DNA of 64,000 bases from Oscillospiraceae bacterium (lineage in GTDB: Bacteria; Bacillota; Clostridia; Oscillospirales; Oscillospiraceae), in the NCBI GenBank assembly GCA_902774015.1, contig CACYHB010000001.1, positions 316,587 through 380,586 on the forward strand, given 5' to 3'. Below the pieces are notes generated by a model, which saw only the letters and a list, made by a program, of their open reading frames with translations, did not search any database and was not told the origin of the DNA. Shown here piece by piece: positions 20,453-29,562 of the stretch. The first letter of the stretch is position 1. Every line of letters begins with the position of its first letter. The position numbers and the translations under genes are program-made.

Positions 20453-21220
20453 TCAAAGCTGTTTCAGCGCTTCCGGGATCTTTTCGTTCCACTCGGGCAA
20501 TGCGAAAAGAAGATAATCCTTGTCGTGGCAGTCGGAGGAGAGAAGCAGCGGCACTCTCCTCCGCCGCAGTTCCCGCAGGATCCATTCCTCGGGATAGGGG
20601 TTCCGCCGCCAGCCCCTGGCCATGGCGCCCGTGTTGATCTCAAAGACCACAGGTGCAGAGCAGAGCGTATCCAGCGCCCTCAGCGCAGCTGCCCGGTAGC
20701 GCGGATGCGCTGTGTCAAACAGTCTTCCTCCCTCGTTGAACTTGGTGATAAGGTCAAAATGCCCCACGATATCGCAGTGGGTCTTTTGATAGACCTCGCT
20801 CACGAGGGCGTAATACTCTTCGGCAAAGGCATAGAAATCCCCTGCGTAGTGCTCGCGTACGATACGCTGCTGTTCTTCGGGACTCAGATCCACTGGCAGA
20901 TAAGCGCCGTCACGATACACATAATGTACCGAACCGATCACATACTCGTAATCCTCTGTGGACAGCGGTGAGTAATAGTCCTGTTCCACACCCAGCCGTA
21001 CCCGGATCTGCCCCGCATACTTTTCGCGCAGCGCGAGGATCTCACGCTTGTATCGCGCGGTACCTTCGATCGTCATGCAGCAGTCGTCGAAAGGAACATA
21101 AGCGTGGGCGGAAAAGCCCAGCTCCCTGCAGCCCAGGGCAATGGCCTGCCGCACCAGCTCTTCCGGCGTGTCTTTTCCGTCGCAAAAGCAGGTGTGGGTA
21201 TGGTAATTGTTGGGGATCAT
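20453..21220 (-). CDS. hisJ: Histidinol-phosphatase, PHP type
   Basis: 255 residues from ATG at 21220, overlapping the hisIE stop by four bases; the longer open frame is a shadow of hisIE. PHP-domain metalloenzyme that dephosphorylates histidinol phosphate. Metal ligands are seen in NYHTHTCFCDG (N terminus), GFSAHAYVP, GVEQDYY, GSVHYV, GHFDL and SSDCHD. This is the Bacillus HisJ/HisK type, not the HAD domain of enteric HisB, which agrees with the short HisB here. Confidence 0.93.
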   Translation of the reverse strand: MIPNNYHTHTCFCDGKDTPEELVRQAIALGCRELGFSAHAYVPFDDCCMTIEGTARYKREILALREKYAGQIRVRLGVEQDYYSPLSTEDYEYVIGSVHYVYRDGAYLPVDLSPEEQQRIVREHYAGDFYAFAEEYYALVSEVYQKTHCDIVGHFDLITKFNEGGRLFDTAHPRYRAAALRALDTLCSAPVVFEINTGAMARGWRRNPYPEEWILRELRRRRVPLLLSSDCHDKDYLLFALPEWNEKIPEALKQL

Positions 21221-21864
21221 ACCATTTTCTCCTGCTTGACTTTGTGATCGATGATATGGCGGGAAGCAAGTTCCTTTTGGATCTCCTCGGGCTTTATCCC
21301 CATCTGAACCATGAGGACCATCACGTGGTAGCACAGGTCCGCGATCTCGTATACCGTTTCCGCTCGATCCTCGGCTTTTCCGGCAATAATGACCTCGGTG
21401 CACTCCTCCCCCACTTTTTTCAGGATCTTATCAAGACCCTTGTCAAAGAGATAGCTGGTGTAGGACCCCTCGGGCCGCTGTTTTTTCCTGCCTTCAAGCA
21501 ATTCGTAAAGTCCCTCAAGGGAGAAGGCGGAGCGCTCCGGATTCTCCCACAGAGGATACGAAAAGCAGGAATCCGTTCCAAGGTGACAGGCTGGTCCGTC
21601 CTTCTCTACCAGCAGCACCAGGGCGTCCCTGTCACAGTCTGCCGTGATGGAAACAATGTGCTGATAATTGCCGCTCGTCTCGCCCTTGAGCCAAAGCTCC
21701 TGTCGGGATCGGCTGAAGAAGCAGCTCAGTCCTTTCTCCATGGAAATGCGCAGGCTGTCCCTGTTCATATATGCAAGCGTCAGCACACGCCGGCTCTGCG
21801 CGTCCACAACCACGGCAGGGATCAGGCCGCGCTCGTCATATTTCAGTTCATCAATATCGACCAT
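21217..21864 (-). CDS. hisIE: Bifunctional phosphoribosyl-AMP cyclohydrolase / phosphoribosyl-ATP pyrophosphatase
   Basis: 215 residues. HisI part about 1-110 with the zinc site in SITADCDRDALVLLV and DGPACHLGTDSCF; HisE part about 115-205 with KVGEECTEVIIAGKAED and YEIADLCYHVMVLM. Carries out steps 2 and 3 of histidine synthesis in one chain. One base from hisF. Confidence 0.96.
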   Translation of the reverse strand: MVDIDELKYDERGLIPAVVVDAQSRRVLTLAYMNRDSLRISMEKGLSCFFSRSRQELWLKGETSGNYQHIVSITADCDRDALVLLVEKDGPACHLGTDSCFSYPLWENPERSAFSLEGLYELLEGRKKQRPEGSYTSYLFDKGLDKILKKVGEECTEVIIAGKAEDRAETVYEIADLCYHVMVLMVQMGIKPEEIQKELASRHIIDHKVKQEKMV

Positions 21865-21865
21865 G

Positions 21866-22624
21866 TCATAACCTCACAAGGATATCGTTTTCACGCAGTG
21901 CATGTTTAAGGTGCGGAATGGCGATCTCCCCGAAATGGAAGACCGATGCGGCAAGCCCTGCATCCACCTGCGGCACCGTTTGAAACAGTTCCACAAAATC
22001 CTTTTCGCTGCCCGCGCCGCCGGATGCGATCACAGGCACCTTCACGGCCTCGCAAACACGTTCCAGCAGTTCCAGATCGAAGCCTGTTTTGACTCCGTCC
22101 GTGTCAATGGAATTGACCACAAGCTCTCCGGCGCCGAGTGCGACGCAGCTGCGGATCCAGGATACAGCCTCCATGCCGGTGTCCTCCCGGCCGCCCCTGG
22201 CAAAGATATGAAAAGTCCCGTCCACGCGCTTGACGTCCGCCGACAGGACAACGCACTGATCGCCATATTTCTGTGCGGCGCGCAGGATCAGCGAGGGGTC
22301 CCGGATGGCTCCCGAATTGACGCTGACCTTATCCGCCCCGCATTTGAGCACTCGGTCAAAATCCTCCGTACTGTTGATACCGCCGCCCACCGTGAGAGGA
22401 ATAAACACCCTGCGCGCGACCTCGGTCAGAATATCGGTGAAGAGGGAGCGCTGTTCCACCGAGGCCGTAATGTCGTAGAAAACAAGCTCATCCGCGCCGC
22501 TGTCGGAGTAGAACTCCGCCAGGGCAACAGGCGAATCCACGTCCTGCAGCCCAAGGAAATTTACCCCTTTTACCACTCTGCCGTTTCGCACGTCCAGACA
22601 GGGAATAATGCGTTTTGTGATCAT
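21866..22624 (-). CDS. hisF: Imidazole glycerol phosphate synthase, cyclase subunit
   Basis: 252 residues, TIM barrel. Catalytic Asp in CLDVRNGRVVKGVNF (about residue 11) and in NSIDTDGVKTGFD (about 130); the PLTVGGGI loop binds phosphate. Works with HisH to make IGP and AICAR. ATG overlaps the hisA stop by four bases. Confidence 0.97.
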   Translation of the reverse strand: MITKRIIPCLDVRNGRVVKGVNFLGLQDVDSPVALAEFYSDSGADELVFYDITASVEQRSLFTDILTEVARRVFIPLTVGGGINSTEDFDRVLKCGADKVSVNSGAIRDPSLILRAAQKYGDQCVVLSADVKRVDGTFHIFARGGREDTGMEAVSWIRSCVALGAGELVVNSIDTDGVKTGFDLELLERVCEAVKVPVIASGGAGSEKDFVELFQTVPQVDAGLAASVFHFGEIAIPHLKHALRENDILVRL

Positions 22625-23334
22625 AGGGCCGCCTCCAGCGCCTCGCGCAGATCCACGGCGCCCGTATAGAGCGCCTTGCCAAGGATCGCGCCGCTGAGAC
22701 CGCTGTCTCGCAGGGCGCGGATATCCTCCAGGCTGCTGACGCCGCCGGAGGCGATCAGCTTCACGGGATACCGCTCGATCAGTCCGCGGTAAAGCGCTCG
22801 ATTGCTGCCCCGCATGGCGCCGTCACGGGAAATGTCGGTGCATATCACAGTCTCAATGCCGAGAGAGAGCATCCGGTCGAAGAAAAGCTCCGCCGTGATT
22901 CCGCTCTGCTCCCGCCAGCCGCGGATGGCCACAAAGCCGTCCCGAAGATCGGCGCCGACAGCGATCCCGGAACCATATTCCTGCAGCGCTTCCCGCAGAA
23001 AGCCCTCGTCCGTCACCGCGGCGGTACCGAGGATCACCCTGGCAACGCCAGCCTGCATATAACGCGCCGCCGTCTCCAGTGAGCGGATCCCGCCGCCTAT
23101 CTCCACCTGAAGTCCCGTCCCGGCGGCGACATCAGCAACAGTTTCCAGGTTCGGTGTGCCGCCGTCCCGCGCGCCTTCCAGATCCACCATATGGACCCAA
23201 CGGGCGCCCGCCCCTGCAAAGCGGCGGGCCGTACGCAGAGGCTGATCGTCATAAACCGTCATCCGGCTGTAGTCGCCCTGATAGAGGCGCACGGCCTTTT
23301 TTTCATACAAATCAATGGCAGGCAGAATGATCAT
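22621..23334 (-). CDS. hisA: ProFAR isomerase
   Basis: 237 residues, TIM barrel homologous to HisF. Begins MIILPAIDLYEKKAVRLYQGDY with the catalytic Asp at residue 8, and has VEIGGGIRSL and TDISRDGAMRGSN with the second catalytic Asp. Overlaps hisH by four bases. Confidence 0.96.
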   Translation of the reverse strand: MIILPAIDLYEKKAVRLYQGDYSRMTVYDDQPLRTARRFAGAGARWVHMVDLEGARDGGTPNLETVADVAAGTGLQVEIGGGIRSLETAARYMQAGVARVILGTAAVTDEGFLREALQEYGSGIAVGADLRDGFVAIRGWREQSGITAELFFDRMLSLGIETVICTDISRDGAMRGSNRALYRGLIERYPVKLIASGGVSSLEDIRALRDSGLSGAILGKALYTGAVDLREALEAAL

Positions 23335-23945
23335 TGTGCGACCTCACAGAAATTGCGCAGGATGCGCAGCCCTATCTTACCGCTCTTTTCCGGATGAAAC
23401 TGGCAGCCCATCACATTGTCCTTCCCCACGATGGCGGGGATCGCCAGGCCGTATTCGGCGGATGCGATCAGGCTGTCCTCGCAGCCGTCGGCATAGAAGG
23501 AGTGCACGAAATAGACGCAGTCTCCTTCCCTGAGGCCGTGAAGAAGCCGGTGCTCCCGGTGAAAACACAGAGCGTTCCATCCGATGTGGGGAATTTTCAG
23601 TTCCGCGGGAAGGCGGCCCTGCATGGCGGCTATATGCCCCTGCAGGAGCCCCAGGCCCTTGTGGAAGCCGTATTCCTCGCTGCTGTCAAAAAGCAGCTGC
23701 ATTCCAAGGCAGATACCCAGGATCTCCTTGCCGGAAGCCGCCTCTTCTTTGAGCAGCTCGTCCAGCCCCATGCTGTGAAGCTTTTCCGCCGCGTCGCCGA
23801 AAGCACCTACGCCGGGGAGGATGATTTTGTCCGCCCGGCGGATCTGCGCTTTCTCCGCTGTGATAACGGTTTCGGCGCCGATGGCGCGCAGAGAGGAGCA
23901 AAGGGAGAAGAGATTCCCCACCCCGTAATCCACTACCGCGATCAT
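23331..23945 (-). CDS. hisH: Imidazole glycerol phosphate synthase, glutaminase subunit
   Basis: 204 residues, class I glutamine amidotransferase. Nucleophile Cys in GICLGMQLLF (about residue 78), His and Glu in CQFHPEKS near the C terminus. Begins MIAVVDYGVGN. Delivers ammonia to HisF. Four-base overlaps on both sides. Confidence 0.96.
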   Translation of the reverse strand: MIAVVDYGVGNLFSLCSSLRAIGAETVITAEKAQIRRADKIILPGVGAFGDAAEKLHSMGLDELLKEEAASGKEILGICLGMQLLFDSSEEYGFHKGLGLLQGHIAAMQGRLPAELKIPHIGWNALCFHREHRLLHGLREGDCVYFVHSFYADGCEDSLIASAEYGLAIPAIVGKDNVMGCQFHPEKSGKIGLRILRNFCEVAQ

Positions 23946-24532
23946 ACGAGCATCCCCTTGGTGGACGGGATGCGGTCAGCGTTTTTTCCGTCCAGAGCCG
24001 TAGCCTTCGAGAGCGCACGGGCGAAAGCCTTGAAGCCGCCCTCCAAAATGTGGTGACTGTTGCGCCCGGAGAGCTGTCTCAAGTGAAGCGTGACGCCGGA
24101 AGCTCGGCAAAACGCGATAAAAAACTCTTCTGCAAGCTCCGTATCAAAGCTGCCCACCTTCTGTGCGGGCGGCTCCAGCGCGTAGTAGCACCCGCCCCTT
24201 CCGGAGAGGTCCACCGCCGCGAGGATCAGCGCCTCGTCCATGGGCAGCGTAATATCTCCGTAACGCACAACGCCGCGGCGGTCTCCAAGCGCATCGGAAA
24301 ACGCCCTGCCGAGACAAATGCCGACGTCCTCCACGCTGTGGTGGTCGTCCACCCACGTGTCTCCCCGGCAGGAGAGCTTGAGATCGTAACTGCCGTGGCG
24401 GGCAAACAGTGTAAGCATATGGTCAAGAAAGCCCACGCCGCTCAGGATCTCGCTCTCTCCGCTGCCGTCCAGGTTCAGAAAAAGCGAAATCTCCGTCTCC
24501 GCGGTTTTCCGTTCGATCTGCGCCGTTCTCAT
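23942..24532 (-). CDS. hisB: Imidazoleglycerol-phosphate dehydratase
   Basis: 196 residues, single-domain form. Metal-binding repeats GFLDHMLTLFARHG and DDHHSVEDVGICLG in the first half, FIAFCRASGVTLHL and NSHHILEGGFKAFARAL in the second. No phosphatase domain, so hisJ supplies that step. Confidence 0.96.
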   Translation of the reverse strand: MRTAQIERKTAETEISLFLNLDGSGESEILSGVGFLDHMLTLFARHGSYDLKLSCRGDTWVDDHHSVEDVGICLGRAFSDALGDRRGVVRYGDITLPMDEALILAAVDLSGRGGCYYALEPPAQKVGSFDTELAEEFFIAFCRASGVTLHLRQLSGRNSHHILEGGFKAFARALSKATALDGKNADRIPSTKGMLV

Positions 24533-25596
24533 GTGGATGCCTCCTCCAGGATCTCGTCGATTTTCTTCAACAGGACTTCCATCTGATCTGCACTTCCTAC
24601 GGTGATGCGGATATAGTCCCGGATACGTTCCTGCCCGAAATGGCGTACGAGCACGCCCCGTTCTTTCAGGCTTTTATACAGGGCTTCGCCTCCTGCGGCT
24701 GGGGATTTGGCAAAGAGGAAATTGGCCCGGGAATCCGGAACCTGGAATCCCCGCTTCGCAAGCTGTTCCCGGGTCCATGCCCGGTTTTCCATGATCGTGC
24801 GGCAGTTTGCCAGGTTGTATTCATCGTTTTCCACGGAGGCAAGCCCAGCCGCGAGGCTCATACGGTTGACATTATAGGGATTGATAGAGCAGCGGAGCGT
24901 ATTGAGGTCCGCAATGAGCGCCGCGTTCCCCACGGCAAATCCAAGCCGCGCCCCTGCAAGGGAACGGGACTTGGAGAAGGTCTGCACCACCAGCAGGTTG
25001 TCATACCGATCCACCAGCGGCAGGGCGCTCTCGGCTCCGAAGTCCACGTAAGCCTCGTCGACGATCACAACGTGCTCCGGGTTGGAGGCGACGATCCGCT
25101 CGATCTCTTTTCGGCTCAGGGCCAGGCCCGTGGGTGCGTTGGGATTTGCGATGACTACGGTTTTGCCGAGGCCGCAGTAATCTTCAACGGCAAGGCTGAG
25201 ATCCTCCCGCAGCGGGATCCGCTCGTTCGGAAGATTCAGCAGTGAACAAAGCACCGGATAAAAGCCGTAACTGATGTCCGGCATGGCGATGGGGTGCGTA
25301 TCGTCCGCAAAAGCCATGAAGGCAAAATACAGGATCTCATCGGAGCCGTTTCCCAGGATCAGCTGCTCCGGAGAGACGCCGAAGCGTACAGACAATTTCT
25401 CCCGCAGTTTTCGCCCGTCCGGGTCGGAGTAGAGCTGCAGACAGGCGCTCTCACCGCTGACCGCATCCAGCACCACCTGAGGCGGCGGGAACGGCGATTC
25501 ATTCGTATTGAGCTTCACATACTGCATATCCTGAGGCTGCTCACCGGGAACATAAGGAGTGAGCGCGGCAAAACGCCCGGAAAAATAGCGGCTCAT
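24529..25596 (-). CDS. hisC: Histidinol-phosphate aminotransferase
   Basis: 355 residues, fold type I PLP enzyme. LNTNESPFPPP near the N terminus, LGNGSDEILYF, NPNAPTGL, the PLP Asp-Tyr pair in VDEAYVDFG and the Schiff-base Lys in TFSKSRSLAGARLGF. Coupled to hisD and hisB by four-base overlaps. Confidence 0.96.
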   Translation of the reverse strand: MSRYFSGRFAALTPYVPGEQPQDMQYVKLNTNESPFPPPQVVLDAVSGESACLQLYSDPDGRKLREKLSVRFGVSPEQLILGNGSDEILYFAFMAFADDTHPIAMPDISYGFYPVLCSLLNLPNERIPLREDLSLAVEDYCGLGKTVVIANPNAPTGLALSRKEIERIVASNPEHVVIVDEAYVDFGAESALPLVDRYDNLLVVQTFSKSRSLAGARLGFAVGNAALIADLNTLRCSINPYNVNRMSLAAGLASVENDEYNLANCRTIMENRAWTREQLAKRGFQVPDSRANFLFAKSPAAGGEALYKSLKERGVLVRHFGQERIRDYIRITVGSADQMEVLLKKIDEILEEAST

Positions 25597-26867
25597 GCTT
25601 CGAACCTCACAAGGGCGCTGCGGGCGTGGCCCTCCAGCTCCTCCTCACGGGCGAAGAGGGCGATCTTGCCGGAAATCGCTTCCAGCGCGTCTTTCGTATA
25701 GTAGGTGAACTGAGATTTCTTCACAAAATCGTCCACAGAGAGGGGCGAGGCGAATTTGGCTATGCCGCCCGTGGGCAGCGTGTGATTCGGCCCGGCCATA
25801 TAGTCTCCCAGCGCTTCCGGGGCATAGCGGCCCAGGAAAATGGACCCGGCGTTCTTTACCCGATCCAGCCAGGAGAAAGGCTCGTCCACGCACAGCTCGA
25901 GATGCTCCGGCGCGATCTCGTTAGCGATGTCTACGGCGGCATTCAGATCCTCCGCGACAATGATACGCCCGTTATTCTCGATGGAGGCCCGGGCGATCTC
26001 CCGCCTGGGAAGCGTCTGCAGCTGTGCCTCGATCTCAGCCTGAACAAGCTGCGCCAGGTCCATGCTGTCCGTCACCAGAACGGCGGTGGCGAGTACGTCA
26101 TGCTCGGCCTGGGCGAGCATGTCTGCAGCCACGACACGGGGATCAGAGTTTGCGTCCGCTACAACCAGGATCTCACTGGGGCCAGCCACCACGTCGATGG
26201 CCACGCGGCCGAAGACCTGGCGTTTGGCCTCCGCCACATAGGCGTTGCCGGGACCTACGATTTTGTAGACAGCTGGAATGCTCTCCGTGCCGAAGGCAAG
26301 GGCCGCCACGGCCTGGGCGCCTCCGACCTTGAACACCCGGTCGACCCCCGCCACGCGGGCGGCGGCCAGGATGCCGGGGTTCAGCTTCCCGTCGGCGCAG
26401 GGAGGCGAGACCATGATCAGCTCCGCACAGCCCGCGATCTTGGCGGGGATCGCGTCCATCAGCACGGTGGAGGGATAGGGTGCGGTGCCGTTCGGCACGT
26501 AAAGGCCCACTTTCTCGATGGGCGTGATCTTCTGCCCCAGCAGCACGCCCGCTTTCCCCTGCATGAGAAAGCTCTCACGTTTCTGGCAGCTGTGATAGGC
26601 GCGGATGTTCTCCGCAGCCTCCCGCAGCACGTCGAGAAACGCAGGATCGACGGAGGCTAAGGCCTCCTCGAACTCTTCTTCCGTCACCTCGAGGGAGCTG
26701 AGGCGCGCGCCGTCAAAGCGCGCAGTGTAATCATACAGGGCGGCGTCGCCCCGGCGGAGGACCTCCGCGATGATATCCCGCACGGTCCCGGCCACCTGTG
26801 CGGGAGCCTCCCGGCGGGCAAAGAGTTCCGTATTCGGAACTTCTCCGGTTCTGCATATGCGAATCAT
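25593..26867 (-). CDS. hisD: Histidinol dehydrogenase
   Basis: 424 residues. NAD- and zinc-dependent oxidation of histidinol to histidine, last two steps. Visible: EKVGLYVPNGTAPYPS, GPGNAYVAEAKRQVFG, DVVAGPSEILVVAD, AQAEHDVLA, and APEHLELC with GPNHTLPTGG. All catalytic and zinc residues (Gln, His, Asp, His) appear in their usual contexts. Confidence 0.97.
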   Translation of the reverse strand: MIRICRTGEVPNTELFARREAPAQVAGTVRDIIAEVLRRGDAALYDYTARFDGARLSSLEVTEEEFEEALASVDPAFLDVLREAAENIRAYHSCQKRESFLMQGKAGVLLGQKITPIEKVGLYVPNGTAPYPSTVLMDAIPAKIAGCAELIMVSPPCADGKLNPGILAAARVAGVDRVFKVGGAQAVAALAFGTESIPAVYKIVGPGNAYVAEAKRQVFGRVAIDVVAGPSEILVVADANSDPRVVAADMLAQAEHDVLATAVLVTDSMDLAQLVQAEIEAQLQTLPRREIARASIENNGRIIVAEDLNAAVDIANEIAPEHLELCVDEPFSWLDRVKNAGSIFLGRYAPEALGDYMAGPNHTLPTGGIAKFASPLSVDDFVKKSQFTYYTKDALEAISGKIALFAREEELEGHARSALVRFEA

Positions 26868-27487
26868 GCTTTGATCTTTCCTTTCAGTGCCTCTGTCAGA
26901 AGGTTCACGGCCCCGGTCTTAAACTGCCAGGCCGACTTGTTGGCAATGAGCCGAGCACTCAGCGGCAAAACCGTCTCAAGGACGCTCAGGCGGTTTTCCC
27001 GCAGGGTATTACCGGTCTCCACGATATCCACGATCACGTCCGAGAGCCCCAGGATCGGCGCCAGTTCTATGGAGCCGTTGAGGCGGATGATGTCGATATT
27101 TCTGCCGCGCCTCTCGTAATGGGAAGAGGCGATGTTGGGGAATTTTGTTGCGACTTTGAGGGAGCGCATGCCGTTATCGCGGAAGTTTTCGGGACCTGCG
27201 ACTGCCATTCGGCAGCGGCCGCAGCCGAGATCCAGCAGCTCATAGACGTCCGGCTCGTATTCGAGCAAAATGTCTTTGCCGCAGACGCCCAGATCCGCCG
27301 CACCGCGTTCTACGTAGATGGCAACGTCCGAGGGCTTGACCCAGAAGTATCGCACCCCCACAGGGTTATTTTCAAAGATCAGGCGACGGCTGTTTTCCAA
27401 CAGCTCCGGACACGGATAGCCTGCATCGGCAAACAGGGCATAAACCTGCTCGCCCAGTCTGCCCTTTGGCAGGGCAATGTTAAGCAT
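26864..27487 (-). CDS. hisG: ATP phosphoribosyltransferase, short catalytic form
   Basis: 207 residues from ATG at 27487 (MLNIALPKGRLGEQVY); the longer frame upstream is hisZ shadow. First step of histidine synthesis. It is the short form lacking the C-terminal histidine-sensing domain and therefore needs HisZ. ADLGVCGKDILLE and DIVETGNTLREN (PRPP loop) are clear. Overlaps hisZ by eight bases. Confidence 0.96.
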   Translation of the reverse strand: MLNIALPKGRLGEQVYALFADAGYPCPELLENSRRLIFENNPVGVRYFWVKPSDVAIYVERGAADLGVCGKDILLEYEPDVYELLDLGCGRCRMAVAGPENFRDNGMRSLKVATKFPNIASSHYERRGRNIDIIRLNGSIELAPILGLSDVIVDIVETGNTLRENRLSVLETVLPLSARLIANKSAWQFKTGAVNLLTEALKGKIKA

Positions 27488-28577
27488 GCTCTCCACCTCC
27501 GCGCAGATCCAGAAGTTCCCGGTAACGCAGCTTGGGCGGCATCTCTCGCTGAGCACAAACGCGCATTCCCGCGTCTGCCAGGCGGGAGACCTCCGCCGCG
27601 GCCTTGCGCGGATCATCATAGAGCAGCAGCAGATCCACATCTGCTTCCTCTGCCTCAGTTTGCGGCGGGAGCCTGTCCAGATACACCGCAAAACCCAGTC
27701 CGGAGGAATTTCGCCCCATCCGCGCCATCAGTCTGTCATACTGCCCGCCGGCCAATACGTTCTCCGGCGCGCCCTCCAGGAAGCCCTGAAAGACCAGACC
27801 GTTATAATACTTTCGATTGTTGACGACCGAGAGATCAAAAAAGACCTTCCCGGCGACCGGTGCGCAGGCGAGCGCGCCGCACAGCTCTTCCAGCTCCCGC
27901 AGCGCAGCGCGCGCATTCTCAGACCGGCAATACTGCCGAAGCATCGCGACGGCCTCAGAAAGGGGGGCGTGGATGCGGGCGAGAACACAGAGCGCGTCCA
28001 CCGATTGTTCTTCGAGTCCGGCCTCCCTGCAGAACCCGGAGAGCTCGTGAAGATTTCTCCCGGCAATGCAGCGAAGGACGTCCGAAGACAGCCCGGAACC
28101 GATGCGCAGATCCTTCAGCAGCGCGTCCAGCAGTCCAAGGTGCGAGAGGTTCAGCACCCAGTCGCCGCCCAGCAGCTCAAGGCTTTTTGCCGCAAGCCTG
28201 ATCACCTCAAAACGGTCATAAGCGTCCAGATCACCCATGCACTCGAGTCCCGTCTGCATGATCTCCCTGAACTGTCCCGTCTCCCCCGCACTGCGGTACA
28301 CGTTTTCGCTGTAGCAGAGCTTCTGCTTGCAGCCGGGAGTGTCGGAGCCGCTTTTGATGATGGAGAGAGTCACGTCCGGTTTGAGTGCCATCAGGCGGGA
28401 GCGGCCGTCGGTAAAGGTGATCATTCGATCGCTCACGAGGAAGTCCTTGTTCCTGGCGTAGAAATCGTATTCCTCGAAGCGGCTCATACGGAAGGGCAGA
28501 TAGCCGTAGCGACGATAGAGGGAGCGCAGCGCACAGGACGCACATTCCTCCGGCGTCATGAGCTTCTCGTCAATCAT
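27480..28577 (-). CDS. hisZ: ATP phosphoribosyltransferase regulatory subunit
   Basis: 365 residues. A HisRS-like paralogue without tRNA charging: RMITFTDGRSRLMALKPDVT corresponds to class II motif 2, and GGQYDRLMARMG and SGLGFAVYLDRL to motif 3. Binds HisG and mediates feedback inhibition by histidine. Expected partner of the short hisG next to it. Confidence 0.93.
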   Translation of the reverse strand: MIDEKLMTPEECASCALRSLYRRYGYLPFRMSRFEEYDFYARNKDFLVSDRMITFTDGRSRLMALKPDVTLSIIKSGSDTPGCKQKLCYSENVYRSAGETGQFREIMQTGLECMGDLDAYDRFEVIRLAAKSLELLGGDWVLNLSHLGLLDALLKDLRIGSGLSSDVLRCIAGRNLHELSGFCREAGLEEQSVDALCVLARIHAPLSEAVAMLRQYCRSENARAALRELEELCGALACAPVAGKVFFDLSVVNNRKYYNGLVFQGFLEGAPENVLAGGQYDRLMARMGRNSSGLGFAVYLDRLPPQTEAEEADVDLLLLYDDPRKAAAEVSRLADAGMRVCAQREMPPKLRYRELLDLRGGGEHA

Positions 28578-28863
28578 TCTTCATCTCCGTTCTGTCCAGA
28601 ACCAATGCGTAACCGCCGCTCCCATATTCAAGGCAGCGGCTGACACGGCTGATCGTTGCTGTGCTGACGCCGGTTTCGCTGTTGATGACAGCGTAGCTCG
28701 TGCCCTCACGCAGCATACCTGCTACACGCAGGCGCTGAGAAATCTCGCGGATCTCCTTGACCGTGCACACATCTTCAAAAAAACAGCGGCATTCCTCCGC
28801 GTTTTGAAGCGTCAGGACTGCTTCGAAAAACGCTCTGACCTCGTCGGTATACCAATTACTCAT
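28570..28863 (-). CDS. yerC: YerC/TrpR-family repressor, probable HisR
   Basis: 97 residues from ATG at 28863 (MSNWYTDEVRAFF), with GTGAGGAG upstream. TrpR-like helical protein; DNA-reading segment ...SYAVINSETGVSTATISRVSR (INSETGVS then TATISRVSRCL). Comparative genomics has proposed such proteins (YerC, HisR) as histidine regulators in Firmicutes. It is the first gene of the his operon and overlaps hisZ by eight bases, which fits self-regulation. A near-palindrome between its promoter and its start is a candidate operator. Confidence 0.85.
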   Translation of the reverse strand: MSNWYTDEVRAFFEAVLTLQNAEECRCFFEDVCTVKEIREISQRLRVAGMLREGTSYAVINSETGVSTATISRVSRCLEYGSGGYALVLDRTEMKND

Positions 28864-28886
28864 CCCTTCGCTCCTCACTTTATCGC

Positions 28887-28899
28887 TTTACCCGGTTAA
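28887..28899. promoter_or_regulatory. Candidate HisR operator
   Basis: TTTACCCGGTTAA: eleven of thirteen positions are symmetric about the centre except one mirrored pair (TTxACC-C/G-GGTxAA). It lies roughly +10 to +22 from the predicted his start site, where a bound repressor would block clearance. Not proven. Confidence 0.45.
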
Positions 28900-28915
28900 T
28901 CTGCTATCACGGTGA

Positions 28916-28944
28916 ATTATATGACGTCTTCCGAAAAATGTCAA
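28916..28944 (-). promoter_or_regulatory. Consensus promoter of the histidine operon
   Basis: Minus strand TTGACA (28944-28939), 17-base spacer, TATAAT (28921-28916). Perfect match to the sigma-A consensus; expected start near 28909. Confidence 0.9.
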
Positions 28945-28999
28945 TGGGGCATTCTGCCGCTTTTGAGGCTAGATAAAGATGCGGCCTTGGCGCAAATGC

Positions 29000-29025
29000 C
29001 AAAGGCCGGGGATTTCTCCCCGGCC
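29000..29025 (-). terminator. Terminator after dut
   Basis: GGCCGGGG and CCCCGGCC (29004-29025) around a six-base loop, followed on the minus strand by TTTGGCATTTG. Lies between dut and the his promoter. Confidence 0.7.
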
Positions 29026-29045
29026 TCGCCGCTTCTTGCAGTGAT

Positions 29046-29474
29046 TCAGTTTTTTCCTGTAGAACCGAAGCCGCCGCGGCTCACGTCCCGTAAATGCTCG
29101 ACAGTCTCGATTTCAAAGGCCGGCTGCTTTTCCACGATGCGAAACTGGCAGATCCGGTCGTTCTTGTGAATGACCGTGTCCCTGGCCGCGTAAACGGGCA
29201 GTCGCCACTCGTCTTCTTCGCCGCAGTAGGAATTGTCGATGATGCCGATGCTGTTTGAGACCAGAATCCCGAAATTCTTAAAGGTGCTGCTGCGAGGCGC
29301 CACATGGGCCTCATAGCCTTCCGGCAGGATCATGCCCACGCCCAGTCGGATAAAGCCCCAGTCCCCCGCCTTCATCTGTACGGTCTCTGCGGCGCGCAGG
29401 TCGATCCAGTCCCCTTTGTCGATCTTCTCGACAGGTGTGATGTCCTTTTCAAAATACTTGATATAGACCTTCAT
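29046..29474 (-). CDS. dut: dUTP diphosphatase
   Basis: 142 residues, trimeric dUTPase type. Hydrolyses dUTP to dUMP. The motifs are APRSSTFKNFG, SIGIIDNSYCGEEDEW, the DRICQF region and the C-terminal RGGFGSTGK arm that closes the active site. Its -10 is probably TATAAT on the minus strand at 29540-29535, back to back with the hydrolase gene. Confidence 0.95.
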   Translation of the reverse strand: MKVYIKYFEKDITPVEKIDKGDWIDLRAAETVQMKAGDWGFIRLGVGMILPEGYEAHVAPRSSTFKNFGILVSNSIGIIDNSYCGEEDEWRLPVYAARDTVIHKNDRICQFRIVEKQPAFEIETVEHLRDVSRGGFGSTGKN

Positions 29475-29562
29475 AGCCTTCTCCTTGACGAATACTTACG
29501 GAAAGAGTAAAATCGGTATCAATAAGACGTTTTGATTATACCATATGAAAGGAGCAGTTTCC

